Assembly (NCBI RefSeq): GCF_001894945.1
Contig: NZ_BCXE01000001.1
Location: 434,001-498,000 of the forward strand
Direction: 5' to 3'
DNA length: 64,000 nucleotides
From: Rhodococcus ruber NBRC 15591
Lineage (GTDB): Bacteria; Actinomycetota; Actinomycetes; Mycobacteriales; Mycobacteriaceae
Shown here one piece after another: positions 27,634 to 36,598 of the stretch (positions within the stretch are counted from its first letter, which is position 1; each line of letters opens with the position of its first letter). The position numbers and the translations under genes were made by a program. Below the pieces are notes generated by a model. The model was not told where the DNA came from, made no database searches, and saw only the letters and a list, made by a program, of their open reading frames with translations.

Positions 27634-28560
27634 GTGAGTGACGGTTCGTGGAGCAGCGACGATTTCGATTCTCGTCTCCGCCGCGAGGCAATGGCATGGT
27701 TGACCATCCGCACGAATGACGGACTCGATCCGATCAGTCGCCAGGACCTCCTCGACTTCACGGTCGATGGAAAGATGTTCCGGCTCATGGATCCGACACG
27801 CGGGATCCGGAAGCCCAAAGAGCTCTCGTCCGCTCTGTCCATCAGTACGACGTACCGCGCGCCCGGCGCGAAGCGTCCGTACGAGGATCAGGTCGGTTCG
27901 GACGGGCTTCTGCGCTACAAGTGGTCGACGACCGACCCGAACAACATGGACAACCGTGGATTGCGCGCGGCCATGAACGAGGGCGTCCCGCTGATCTGGT
28001 TCTACGGTGTGGGACCGAGTTTGTTCCAGCCCATCTATCCGGTGTTCATCGTCGGGGAGGAACCTGACGAACACCAATTTGTCATCGCCACGGAAGTCGC
28101 TCGCGATCTCCACCGCCCCGACTCTCAAGCGGAGGAACAGCTTCGGCGTTACGTCGTGGCCGAGACCAAGCGTCGGCTCCATCAGCCCGTCTTTCGTGCA
28201 ACTGTGATGCGTGCGTATGAAACGCGATGCGCGGTCTGTGCTCTCGGCCACGGTGAACTGCTGGACGCTGCGCATATCGTACCTGATTCGCACGAGGCCG
28301 GCATCGCTTCGGTGACCAATGGTCTTGCGCTGTGCAAGATCCATCATGCCGCGTACGACGTGAACATCCTTGGCATTACACCGGACTTGGTCGTGGAGAT
28401 TCGGAAGGACCTTCTGGACGAGATCGACGGTCCGATGCTCGAGCACGGCCTCAAGGAGCGGCACGGGCAGAAGCTCATGGTGGTTCCGCCGGCTCGCAAT
28501 GAGCGTCCCGATCGAGAACTCCTGGCACTCAGTTACGAACGTTTCCTCTCCGCTGGGTAG
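27634..28560 (+). CDS. HNH endonuclease of the Dnd island
   Basis: The 308-residue protein has a C-terminal HNH nuclease from about residue 199: CAVCALGHGE, LLDAAHIVPDSHEAG, then TNGLALCKIHHAAYDVN, with zinc cysteines and the catalytic His. Residues 60-150 (YEDQVGSDGLLRYKW, NNMDNRGLRAAMN, PLIWFYGVGP, YPVFIVG) form an N-terminal domain seen in many stand-alone HNH restriction enzymes. By context this domain could be the DNA-modification reader, analogous to sulfur-binding domains of ScoMcrA-type enzymes; that is inference. The GTG at 27634 has GGAGGA at ideal spacing. It is the last gene before the convergent dndA. Confidence 0.85.
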   Translation: MSDGSWSSDDFDSRLRREAMAWLTIRTNDGLDPISRQDLLDFTVDGKMFRLMDPTRGIRKPKELSSALSISTTYRAPGAKRPYEDQVGSDGLLRYKWSTTDPNNMDNRGLRAAMNEGVPLIWFYGVGPSLFQPIYPVFIVGEEPDEHQFVIATEVARDLHRPDSQAEEQLRRYVVAETKRRLHQPVFRATVMRAYETRCAVCALGHGELLDAAHIVPDSHEAGIASVTNGLALCKIHHAAYDVNILGITPDLVVEIRKDLLDEIDGPMLEHGLKERHGQKLMVVPPARNERPDRELLALSYERFLSAG

Positions 28561-28649
28561 TCAGGTTCATACGATCCGCTCACTCCCGTGGGCGACGGTG
28601 GAATCCCACCGCGTCTGCTACGGCTTCGCTATCGCTACTCGTGGGAGCA

Positions 28650-28684
28650 CTCATTCCGGTTCCTGTCACAGGAACCGGAATGAG
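28650..28684. terminator. hairpin terminator between HNH gene and dndA
   Basis: CTCATTCCGGTTCCTGT is repeated as its exact reverse complement after a single base, giving 17-bp arms. It lies in the 212-bp gap between two convergent genes and probably acts as a bidirectional terminator. Confidence 0.8.
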
Positions 28685-28772
28685 CGATGGCTACCTCGTT
28701 GTAAATGCGCCTTGTATGCGATCGGGCGCGTCTTGCCTGTTGATCGCAAGAGCTTTCAAAGACCGACTTACC

Positions 28773-29921
28773 CTACGGAACACGAAGTTCTGAGAGGCGG
28801 TCAGCAAGGACCTTCCATTGAGGATCTTCGGTGAGGTGAGACCATGACACCCGGATAGCGCCGTGGATGGTGTCGTCGTCGAGATCCATCGCTTTCAGGA
28901 CATGGCTGGGCTCGTAGCTCTGCGACGTGCATGCCGAGCCATTGGATACGGCCACCACGTCTTTCAAGGCGAGAATCGCTGCCTCCCCGTCCACACCTGG
29001 AACTGAGAAGTTGAGGGTGCTCGCGAGCGTGTTGTCGAGGGATCCGTTGATACGCACGTTGAGGGGTGCAAGGGCTTCAACCAAGCCGGACCGCAGTTCG
29101 GCCACGCGAGCCGCTCTGGCTGCTTGATTCTTCATCGCCGACGAGACCGCTGTTCCCAGTCCGGCGATGAGCGGAACAGGAAGGGTGCCGGGGCGGAGTC
29201 CCCGTTCCTGCCCTCCGCCGACCATCAGCGGTGTGAGCGGGACACGCCGGTATCCCCGGCGGCGGACGATGAGCGCGCCGATTCCTTTAGGCGCGTACAG
29301 CTTGTGGCCGGAGATGCTGATCATGTCGATGCGCTTGTTCGACACGATATTGTCCACCTTGCCGAAGGCCTGAGCTGCATCCACGTGGAAGTACGTATCG
29401 TGGTCGCCCAGGGATCGAGCAATATCGTCGGCCGGCTGGACGGCGCCGGTCTCGTTGTTCGCAGCCATTGCCGAGACCAAGACGGTATCTGGACGTACCG
29501 CTTCGATGATTGAGTCGGCGGAGACTCGGCCGTCGTGTCCGGGTTTCAGGACGGTGGCTTCGAAGCCGCGTTGTACGAGGCGCTCGATCGGCTCGAGGAC
29601 AGCCTTGTGTTCAATGGCAGTCGTGACGATATGCATCTTGCCGGTCTTGCGGCCGTGCTCTTCGAGCCCGAGAATCGCGAGGTTGTTGCTCTCCGTTGCA
29701 CCGCTGGTGAAGATGACCTCCTCCGGCTTGGCGTCGGCGCCGGCTGCAACCTCTTCCCGTGCGCGATTGACGCGCTCCTTGGCGCGCTGGCCGTACGTAT
29801 GGGTACGGCTGCCCGCGTTGCCGTACTCGTCGCGCATGAAGTGGATCACCTCGTCCAGCACTGCGGGATCGACCGGCGTGGTCGCGTTGCAGTCGAGATA
29901 AATAGGTCCTGAACTGGGCAT
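28773..29921 (-). CDS. dndA: DndA cysteine desulfurase
   Basis: This 382-residue PLP enzyme is of the IscS/NifS class. It shows YLDCNATTPVDPAV at the N-terminus, TSGATESNN, TTAIEHKAVLEP, FHVDAAQAFGK, the PLP lysine in SISGHKLYAPKG (Lys207) and the catalytic cysteine in SNGSACTSQSYEPSHVL (Cys331). In the Dnd pathway DndA takes sulfur from cysteine as a persulfide and passes it to the DndC side of the machinery, which replaces a non-bridging oxygen of the DNA backbone. It is divergent from dndB across a 161-bp promoter region, the arrangement known from Streptomyces dnd clusters. Confidence 0.93.
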   Translation of the reverse strand: MPSSGPIYLDCNATTPVDPAVLDEVIHFMRDEYGNAGSRTHTYGQRAKERVNRAREEVAAGADAKPEEVIFTSGATESNNLAILGLEEHGRKTGKMHIVTTAIEHKAVLEPIERLVQRGFEATVLKPGHDGRVSADSIIEAVRPDTVLVSAMAANNETGAVQPADDIARSLGDHDTYFHVDAAQAFGKVDNIVSNKRIDMISISGHKLYAPKGIGALIVRRRGYRRVPLTPLMVGGGQERGLRPGTLPVPLIAGLGTAVSSAMKNQAARAARVAELRSGLVEALAPLNVRINGSLDNTLASTLNFSVPGVDGEAAILALKDVVAVSNGSACTSQSYEPSHVLKAMDLDDDTIHGAIRVSWSHLTEDPQWKVLADRLSELRVP

Positions 29922-29969
29922 ACGTCTGGATTCTCTCGTGTCGGACGGCGCAGCTATCGTTCCTCACTG

Positions 29970-30057
29970 TACGCGTAGAGGCACGTACTGTTCGGATGGT
30001 TCGGGGGGTGTGTTCGGATGTGCATTTCCGTACAAGACGAGGTACGGTTCCGTACAA
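29970..30057. promoter_or_regulatory. repeat-rich dndA-dndB control region
   Basis: Two pairs of direct repeats, each spaced 22 bp, fill the divergent promoter: TGTTCGGATG at 29989 and 30011, and TTCCGTACAA at 30026 and 30048. TACG/CGTA half-sites recur: TACGCGTA at 29970, CCGTAC-N8-GTACGG at 30028-30047, and TACGGTTCCGTA at 30043-30054. DndB is reported as a repressor of the dnd operon in Salmonella that recognises TACG/CGTA-type inverted repeats. These are candidate DndB operators. Confidence 0.55.
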
Positions 30058-30082
30058 CTGGGAGCGATCGGACAGGTGTGCG

Positions 30083-31210
30083 GTGAACGGACGTAGCGGT
30101 ACTCCACGTCGTGGAGAGTTCGAGTACGTGTTCCCGGCGATTCGCGGGGTTCAAGCTGGTCGAGAGTACTACTCGACCATGTTTCCGCTTCGCATGATCC
30201 CTCGTTTGTTCTCCTTCGATGACGAGGAGCTGCTACCTGAGCAGCGTGCGCAACGTACGCTCAACCGCTCACGCGTACCCGAAATGGCGCGCTATATCGT
30301 CGAGAATCCGGACAGCTACGTGTTCTCGGCCCTGACCGCATCCGTGAGCGCGGACGTGGAGTTCGATCCGATCACCGACGGTGTCGGTCCGAGTGACCGC
30401 ATCGGCACGCTCCGTATACCGATGGACGCCCGTTTCGTCATCAACGACGGACAACACCGCCGTGCAGCGATCGAAGAAGCGCTCACGATGAACCCCGATG
30501 TCGGCGACGAGACGATTTCGATCGTTCTCTTTATCGACGTCGGTCTGGAACGATGCCAACAGATGTTCGCCGACCTCAACCGGTACGCAATTCGTCCAGC
30601 CCGGTCCATCAGCGTGCTCTACGACCATCGCGACGATCTGTCGGCGGTCACGAGAATGGCGGTTTTTAGTTCGGACTTCTATCGAGACCTCACCGAGACC
30701 GAGACGAGCAATCTGGCAGCGCGGTCTCGGAAGCTGTTCACGTTGTCGGCAATGTACAACGCGAATCGCGCATTGCTGGAGGGTATCGAGGAGGACTCGC
30801 TCGAGAAGCGTGCCGAGCTGGTTGGGAATTACTGGTCGGTGGTGGCAAAGCAGTTTCCGGAATGGGTCCAGGTTCGTGCCCGCGAAGTCACGGCTGGGGA
30901 GATTCGTCGGGACTTCATCCACAGCCACGGAATCGTTCTTCATGCCTTGGGCAAGGTGGGAAACGCGCTCCTCGAGCGCAGCCGGGACAAACGGTCGTGG
31001 GATCGTGCCCTTCGCCCCTTGCGTGAGATCGATTGGCACCGGTCGAATTCAGAGCTTTGGGAAGGCCGAGCCCTATCTGGCGGGCGTGTCTCGAAGAGCA
31101 CCGGCAACGTTCTGCTGACCACTGCATTGTTGAGAACACGTTTGAATCTTCCGCTACCGGACGATGAGCAAAAAGCCGAGAACAACTTTCGACGAGGTGA
31201 CTCAAGATGA
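30083..31210 (+). CDS. dndB: DndB DGQHR-domain regulator
   Basis: This 375-residue protein has the hallmark DGQHR motif (FVINDGQHRRAAIEEAL, at about residues 122-126). It also has FVFP-type N-terminal features (FEYVFPAIRGVQAGREYY) and the FADLNRYAIRPARSI segment of DndB. In known systems DndB is not needed for sulfur insertion but represses dnd transcription and limits modification. The GTG at 30083 gives the usual family length; a longer GTG start at 29996 would place the start inside the repeat region. Its stop overlaps dndC (ATGA). Confidence 0.92.
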   Translation: MNGRSGTPRRGEFEYVFPAIRGVQAGREYYSTMFPLRMIPRLFSFDDEELLPEQRAQRTLNRSRVPEMARYIVENPDSYVFSALTASVSADVEFDPITDGVGPSDRIGTLRIPMDARFVINDGQHRRAAIEEALTMNPDVGDETISIVLFIDVGLERCQQMFADLNRYAIRPARSISVLYDHRDDLSAVTRMAVFSSDFYRDLTETETSNLAARSRKLFTLSAMYNANRALLEGIEEDSLEKRAELVGNYWSVVAKQFPEWVQVRAREVTAGEIRRDFIHSHGIVLHALGKVGNALLERSRDKRSWDRALRPLREIDWHRSNSELWEGRALSGGRVSKSTGNVLLTTALLRTRLNLPLPDDEQKAENNFRRGDSR

Positions 31211-32736
31211 CCCGCAACCTGCCGATCCGTCCACGGTCGGCATTCGATGAGCTCGGACTGTCCGGCACCATCGAGGCTCTGATCGAGCAGACCCAGAAGC
31301 TCTACCTGGAGGATTCCATCCCGTGGGTCGTCGGTTACTCGGGAGGTAAGGACTCGACTGCGGTCCTGCAGTTGGTGTGGATGTCGCTTGCACAGCTGGA
31401 GCCGGCGAAGCGCACCAAGCTCGTGCACGTGATCAGCACGGACACCCTTGTCGAGAACCCTGTGGTTGCTGCATGGGTCACTCATTCGCTGAACACGATG
31501 GCAGACGCTGCGCAGGAGCAGGGACTGCCCATTGAGCCTCATCGGCTCACGCCGGCGGTGTCCGACACGTTCTGGGTGAATCTTGCCGGTCGCGGCTATC
31601 CCGCACCGCGGCCAAAGTTCCGGTGGTGCACCGAACGTTTGAAGATCAAGCCTTCCAACAACTTCATCATCAATATGGTGAAGTCCCACGGTGAGGCGAT
31701 CCTCGTGCTCGGTACGCGGAAGGCGGAGAGCTCGGGACGATCCCATAGGATGACCGAGCTGGAAAGTCAGCGTGCTCGCGACATGTTGAGCCCGAACGGC
31801 TCTCTTCCCAACTGCCTCGTCTACTCGCCGGTCGAGGATTGGTCCAACGACGACGTCTGGACCTTCCTGATGCAGACGAAAAACCCGTGGGGTTACTCGA
31901 ACAAGGAGCTCCTCACTATGTACCAGGGGGCCTCATCCGACGGTGAGTGCCCCCTTGTCGTCGACTCCTCAACGCCCAGCTGCGGCGACAGTCGGTTCGG
32001 ATGCTGGACGTGCACGCTCGTCGAGAAGGACAAGTCGATGTCGGCGATGATCCAGAACGACGAGGAGAAGGAGTGGATGTTGCCGCTCCTCGAGCTGCGC
32101 GACGAACTCGATGTTCAGGATGATCGTCACCTGCGAGACTTCCGTCGGATGAACGGATCGGTGCAGCTTTTCAACGGCCGGAACATCCCCGGCCCGTACA
32201 CACAAGAGTCGCGTGAGCGGTGGGTGCGGAAACTGCTCGAAGCCCAGACTTGGATCCGAGAGAACGGACCGTCGTACGTACAGGACCTCGAACTCATCAC
32301 CCTGGACGAATTGGAAGAAATCCGCCGGATCTGGGTGGTGGACAAGCACGAGTTCGAAGACAGCCTGCCCATCATCTATCGCGAAACCACAGGTGCGGAG
32401 TATCCAGGGCGGCCACTTGATGAGCACTTGCCACTCGGCCCGGATACGGTCGAAATCCTCCGGGAAGTGGTTGGCGACGATCGCGTTCATTTCGAGCTCG
32501 TTCGCGAGTTGCTCGATGTCGAGCAGCGGCATCGCTCCCAAGCACGCCGTGCAGGACTGTTCGATTCTTTGACGAAGGCGCTGCGTAAGGGCTTCTACGA
32601 AAACGAAGGGGATGCACTGCAGCGCGCAACAGACCGAGCAAGTGCGGTAGACCGATTGCGAGTTACGGACGGTCCTGACGAGCTCGACATCGCTGATGGC
32701 TATGTGCAGCCTGCTCGCGCAGGGGGCGAGCGATGA
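31207..32736 (+). CDS. dndC: DndC phosphorothioation sulfurtransferase
   Basis: This 509-residue protein is a PAPS-reductase-like PP-loop enzyme. The SGGKDST ATP-pyrophosphatase motif is at residues 45-51, FRWCTERLKIKP is the substrate loop, and CGDSRFGCWTC near 259-269 supplies Fe-S cluster cysteines together with GECPL. It activates the DNA phosphate and carries out sulfur transfer in the DndCDE complex. It overlaps dndB and dndD by 4 bp each, so the core is translationally coupled. The length matches the family and no key residue is missing. Confidence 0.95.
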   Translation: MTRNLPIRPRSAFDELGLSGTIEALIEQTQKLYLEDSIPWVVGYSGGKDSTAVLQLVWMSLAQLEPAKRTKLVHVISTDTLVENPVVAAWVTHSLNTMADAAQEQGLPIEPHRLTPAVSDTFWVNLAGRGYPAPRPKFRWCTERLKIKPSNNFIINMVKSHGEAILVLGTRKAESSGRSHRMTELESQRARDMLSPNGSLPNCLVYSPVEDWSNDDVWTFLMQTKNPWGYSNKELLTMYQGASSDGECPLVVDSSTPSCGDSRFGCWTCTLVEKDKSMSAMIQNDEEKEWMLPLLELRDELDVQDDRHLRDFRRMNGSVQLFNGRNIPGPYTQESRERWVRKLLEAQTWIRENGPSYVQDLELITLDELEEIRRIWVVDKHEFEDSLPIIYRETTGAEYPGRPLDEHLPLGPDTVEILREVVGDDRVHFELVRELLDVEQRHRSQARRAGLFDSLTKALRKGFYENEGDALQRATDRASAVDRLRVTDGPDELDIADGYVQPARAGGER

Positions 32737-34706
32737 TCCTCGACGAACTGGTTCTTCAGAACGTCGGCACGTTCTCGGGCCGCCACACAATCACTCTGAC
32801 TCCGAAATCGAAGACGAAGCCGGTTGTTCTCGTGGGTGGCTTGAACGGTGCCGGCAAGACCACGGTGCTGGAGGCGATTCACCTTGCGCTGTACGGCGCG
32901 CTCGCGCAGCCGAACGGACGCCGCGCGGGCGGGTACGAGAACTACCTCGTCGGATTGACGCATCGCGGAGCACCTGCGAAGTCGATCTCGGCAGTCGAGT
33001 TGGAGTTCCGCGCCTTCCAGCAAGGGAAAGAGCACGTATATCGGATCAGTCGTCGGTGGGGCGGCGCGAAAGCTCCAGGTCGCGAGAGCCTCGATGTGGA
33101 AGTCGACGGTCGACTCGACCGTGCCTTGACTTCCACATGGAGCGAGCACGTCGAGACGTTCCTCCCTCGCGGAATCGCCGGCCTGTTCTTCTTCGATGGA
33201 GAGCAGATCGAGGCACTCGCAGACTTGGAGAAGTCGCGCGAGGTCCTGGCCTCGGCGCTCTCGGCTCTTCTCGGACTCGATCTTGTCGACAGACTTGCCA
33301 CGGATCTGTCGGTGTTGCGCCGTCGGCACCGAACGAACCAGATTCCCGAGTCTCTGAGGTCCGAGGTCGAGGCGAAGCGCGAACTCGTGACCCGAGCCCG
33401 CCAACTCGAAGAGGGGACCGTCGAAGCTTTGGCGCGGGCACGCGTCGAGCTCGAACGCGCTGACAAGGAGCGATCCGAAGCCAGATCGGATTACCAGGCG
33501 CGGGGCGGTGAAGTCGCAGAGACACGAGCACAGACGGAAAAGGCCGCTGATGGCCTTCGTGCAGCGCTCACGCAGGTCGATGACGACTTGCGTGCCGAGG
33601 CGTCCGACGCCGCTCCTCTGCTTCTCGTGACCGATCTCCTTCACGAGGTCGAGTCGCATGCAACAGACGAGTCGACTTTGTGGAATCGGCGTGCCATGGC
33701 AGATGTACTCGCAAAGCGCGACGACTCGGTGCTTACTGTGCTTCGCGACAGCGGCGCTGGAGACAATGTGCTCACTGCGATCGCCGCCTTCATGCAGCAA
33801 GACCGTGCAGAGCGTAGCCAGAATGTCGATGTCAAAGACATCACTGGCCTTGGGCGACCGGACTCCATCCGGGTTTTGCGCGAAACTGCGCTTCCCTCGA
33901 GTCGTCGCCGAATCGGTGAACTGGTTCAGCGTCGAAGGGGTATTGGTGACGAACTCGACCAGATCGAGCGCGTACTCGTCGCCATGCCTGATCCTGAGTC
34001 GCTCGAAGAGGTGCGGCGAGTACTCGATGAAGCCTCGGACCGTTACGTCCGTGCTGAAACCAAAGTCACGACATTGGACGAGGAGCTCGCAGTACGACGG
34101 ACCGAACGGGCGAAGGTCGACGCAGACTACGAACGAATCCTAGAGAAGTACGCACAGGCCAACCTGGCGCTTGAGGACGACACACGAATCGTTGAGCATG
34201 TGGACAAGGTCCGCACGACTCTCGAAGCGTTGCAGGTCGCAGCGAAGAAGCGCTACCTCGGACGTATCGGCGAGTACGTCCTGGAGGCACTCCATCGGCT
34301 GCTGCGTAAGAACAAACTGGTGACCTCGGTCCAGATCGATCCCGAGACGTACACCGTGGAACTCACCAGTCCGGGTGGCAAGCCGCTTCCAGCGAACCAG
34401 CTGTCCGCAGGCGAACGACAACTGCTTGCGGTGTCACTTCTGTGGGGCCTTGCGCGAGCATCAGGGCAGCCACTGCCCGTCGTTGTCGATACGCCTTTGG
34501 GTCGACTTGACGGGGAACATAGAGAGCACCTCATCGAGAGGTACTTCCCTTTCGCGAGTCATCAGGTCGTCCTGCTGTCGACCGATACGGAGATCGACGA
34601 GCAGGCGTTCCGCCGAATCAAGAAGCATGTCGGACGGTCGTACTGCCTCGACTACGACCACGAGAGTGCATCCACGTCGGTTCGATCCGGATATTTCTGG
34701 GAGTAA
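32733..34706 (+). CDS. dndD: DndD SMC-like ATPase
   Basis: This 657-residue protein is Rad50/SMC-like. The opening MILDELVLQNVGTFSGRH leads to Walker A GGLNGAGKTT (about 35-44), the FFFDGEQIEALAD segment, a long coiled coil, the ABC signature QLSAGERQLLAVSLLWG (about 555) and the Walker B/D-loop VVVDTPLGRLDGEHRE. No CxxC zinc hook was seen in the coil. DndD provides ATP-driven DNA opening for phosphorothioation with DndC and DndE. The ATG overlaps the dndC stop. Confidence 0.95.
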   Translation: MILDELVLQNVGTFSGRHTITLTPKSKTKPVVLVGGLNGAGKTTVLEAIHLALYGALAQPNGRRAGGYENYLVGLTHRGAPAKSISAVELEFRAFQQGKEHVYRISRRWGGAKAPGRESLDVEVDGRLDRALTSTWSEHVETFLPRGIAGLFFFDGEQIEALADLEKSREVLASALSALLGLDLVDRLATDLSVLRRRHRTNQIPESLRSEVEAKRELVTRARQLEEGTVEALARARVELERADKERSEARSDYQARGGEVAETRAQTEKAADGLRAALTQVDDDLRAEASDAAPLLLVTDLLHEVESHATDESTLWNRRAMADVLAKRDDSVLTVLRDSGAGDNVLTAIAAFMQQDRAERSQNVDVKDITGLGRPDSIRVLRETALPSSRRRIGELVQRRRGIGDELDQIERVLVAMPDPESLEEVRRVLDEASDRYVRAETKVTTLDEELAVRRTERAKVDADYERILEKYAQANLALEDDTRIVEHVDKVRTTLEALQVAAKKRYLGRIGEYVLEALHRLLRKNKLVTSVQIDPETYTVELTSPGGKPLPANQLSAGERQLLAVSLLWGLARASGQPLPVVVDTPLGRLDGEHREHLIERYFPFASHQVVLLSTDTEIDEQAFRRIKKHVGRSYCLDYDHESASTSVRSGYFWE

Positions 34707-34711
34707 ACGTA

Positions 34712-35092
34712 GTGACTGTCGAGCATGTACGTCTCTCGAAGACGGCGCGAGATCAATTGGTGACGTTGAAGCGACGCACGGGGATCGGCCAGTGGAATGT
34801 CCTGTGCCGCTGGGCGCTCTGTCGTTCCCTGGCAGAACGTTCGGTGCCGCCGGCTGCCAGAATCGTCACCGATAGCAACGTCGAGATGACGTGGAAAGTG
34901 TTTGCCGGCGCTCACGGTGATGTTCTGTGGGCAGCTCTGAGGGTCAGATGCCACAACGACGGGCTGGGTCTTGATGATGAGACCCTTGTTACTCAATTCC
35001 GCCTCCATCTTCATCGAGGCATTGGATACTTGATCGGGGACACACGTTCCTCCGACATCGAAGGGCTCGTGGAGCTGGCACTCGCGGAGTAG
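34712..35092 (+). CDS. dndE: DndE phosphorothioation protein
   Basis: This 126-residue protein matches DndE. It opens VRLSKTARDQLVTLKRRTGI, continues with NVLCRWALCRSLAE, and ends with the family motif HLHRGIGYLIG. DndE is a small, mainly helical DNA-binding subunit thought to recognise nicked or opened DNA during sulfur incorporation. The GTG at 34712 starts five bases after the dndD stop, and the methyltransferase-like gene follows three bases after its own stop. Confidence 0.95.
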   Translation: MTVEHVRLSKTARDQLVTLKRRTGIGQWNVLCRWALCRSLAERSVPPAARIVTDSNVEMTWKVFAGAHGDVLWAALRVRCHNDGLGLDDETLVTQFRLHLHRGIGYLIGDTRSSDIEGLVELALAE

Positions 35093-35095
35093 CGC

Positions 35096-36562
35096 ATGAC
35101 AACGATCGGACCTACCGCCCGTCACAAGACAGCTATGGTCCGATCGGCGTTGTCACGACCGATGGGGCTCGCCCTGGCCGATGGCATCATCAAGCGCGAG
35201 GCGACAGTCTTCGACTATGGGTGCGGCCGAGGCGGCGATATCCATCACCTTCAAGGACTCGGCTTCTCAGTGTCTGGGTGGGATCCCGCACACCGTCCCG
35301 ACGTCGGGATGGTCTCATCGGACGTAGTCAACCTCGGATATGTCGTCAACGTGATCGAGGATCCGGGCGAGCGTGCTCAGGTGCTGAGATCCGCTTGGAA
35401 CCTGACACAAAATGTTCTCGTGGTCTCCGCTCGCTTGACCTGGGAAGCGCGTGAGCTGGTTGGTCGTCGCGTAGGGGACGGGATCCTCACCCGTGTGGGG
35501 ACGTTCCAGAAGTTCTACGACCAATCCGAACTCGCTGCATGGATCGAGTCAGTCCTTGGAACGAAGCCCCTCGCCGCCGCACCAGGCGTCTTCTACGTGT
35601 TTCGGGACGAAGCCACCCAGCAGGACTTCCTTGCGAATCGCGTCTACGAGTACCGACCACGCATCATTATCGATCCTCATGAGGAGTACGAGCGCAACCG
35701 CGAGAACCTTGCACCCTTATTCGATTTTCTGACTGCGCACGCGAGGCCACCCAAGCGTAGTGAGTTGAGTGCTGAAGCAGAAGCGTCCGTTCTGGATGCG
35801 AGCGGCACACTGGGAAGAGCGGTCAATCTGATCTACCAGGTGACGAACGACTCCCATTGGGAACAGGTAAGGATTCAACGTCGGTCCGAACTACTGGTGT
35901 ACGCCGCAATGTCGCGCTTCGGACGTAAACCACGGTTCTCGCAGCTAGGGGCTACTCTCCAGCGTGATATCAGAACCCATTTCGGCACCTACCGAGACCT
36001 CACGAACCAGGGCGACCGACTCCTCGCGGCGGTCGGAAACCAAACGATGGTGCTGATGTCGGCACGAAGCTCCAGACTTGGTAAGCAAACTCCGTCCGCG
36101 TTGTATGTCCATCGTTCTGCACTGGCTGAGCTGGCGCCGATCTTGCAGTTATACGAGGGTTGCGCACGGATTCTTGCTGGGACTGTCCAAAATGCCAACA
36201 TGGTCAAACTTTCGGTGTCGGAACCGCAGGTGTCATTTCTTTCATATCCGAACTTCGATAGGGATGCGCATCCGCTTCTCGAATCGGCTGTCACTGTCAA
36301 CCTGCCGCAGCTCAGCGTTGTTTGGCGGGACTATTCTCGTTCGAATAACCCCCCGATTTTGCATCGTAAGGAGGAGTTTCTGTCTCATGACGACCCGAGG
36401 CGGGCGATCTATCGGAAGTTGACTCGTTCTGAAATTCGTGCAGGTCTTTATAAAGATCCTTCCCGGATTGGAACGAAGCGCGGTTGGGATTCAGTGCTTA
36501 AGGAGTCAGGGCGAATAGTGCGGGGACACCGGCTGTGCCGATCCTGTTGCGATCTGGGGTGA
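35096..36562 (+). CDS. phosphorothioation-associated putative methyltransferase
   Basis: This 488-residue protein opens RHKTAMVRSALSRPMGLAL and has a class I SAM-binding motif FDYGCGRGGDI near residue 40, then GWDPAHRPD and VNLGYVVNVIEDPGER. This is the pattern of the family named DNA phosphorothioation-associated putative methyltransferase, which travels with dnd operons. Its substrate is unproven. It is the last gene of the core operon (3-bp gap from dndE). The final 60 codons become AT-richer, matching the transition to the cargo region beyond. The C-terminus (RGWDSVLKESGRIVRGHRL) looks complete. Confidence 0.9.
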   Translation: MTTIGPTARHKTAMVRSALSRPMGLALADGIIKREATVFDYGCGRGGDIHHLQGLGFSVSGWDPAHRPDVGMVSSDVVNLGYVVNVIEDPGERAQVLRSAWNLTQNVLVVSARLTWEARELVGRRVGDGILTRVGTFQKFYDQSELAAWIESVLGTKPLAAAPGVFYVFRDEATQQDFLANRVYEYRPRIIIDPHEEYERNRENLAPLFDFLTAHARPPKRSELSAEAEASVLDASGTLGRAVNLIYQVTNDSHWEQVRIQRRSELLVYAAMSRFGRKPRFSQLGATLQRDIRTHFGTYRDLTNQGDRLLAAVGNQTMVLMSARSSRLGKQTPSALYVHRSALAELAPILQLYEGCARILAGTVQNANMVKLSVSEPQVSFLSYPNFDRDAHPLLESAVTVNLPQLSVVWRDYSRSNNPPILHRKEEFLSHDDPRRAIYRKLTRSEIRAGLYKDPSRIGTKRGWDSVLKESGRIVRGHRLCRSCCDLG

Positions 36563-36598
36563 AAGGGCCTCGGCGTAGCTAGCTCTCGCTGAAAATTC

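Noticed and set aside
35096-36562. premature truncation of the methyltransferase-like gene by the AT-rich cargo
   Set aside because: The C-terminal RGWDSVLKESGRIVRGHRL matches what I expect at the family's end, so the gene is probably complete.
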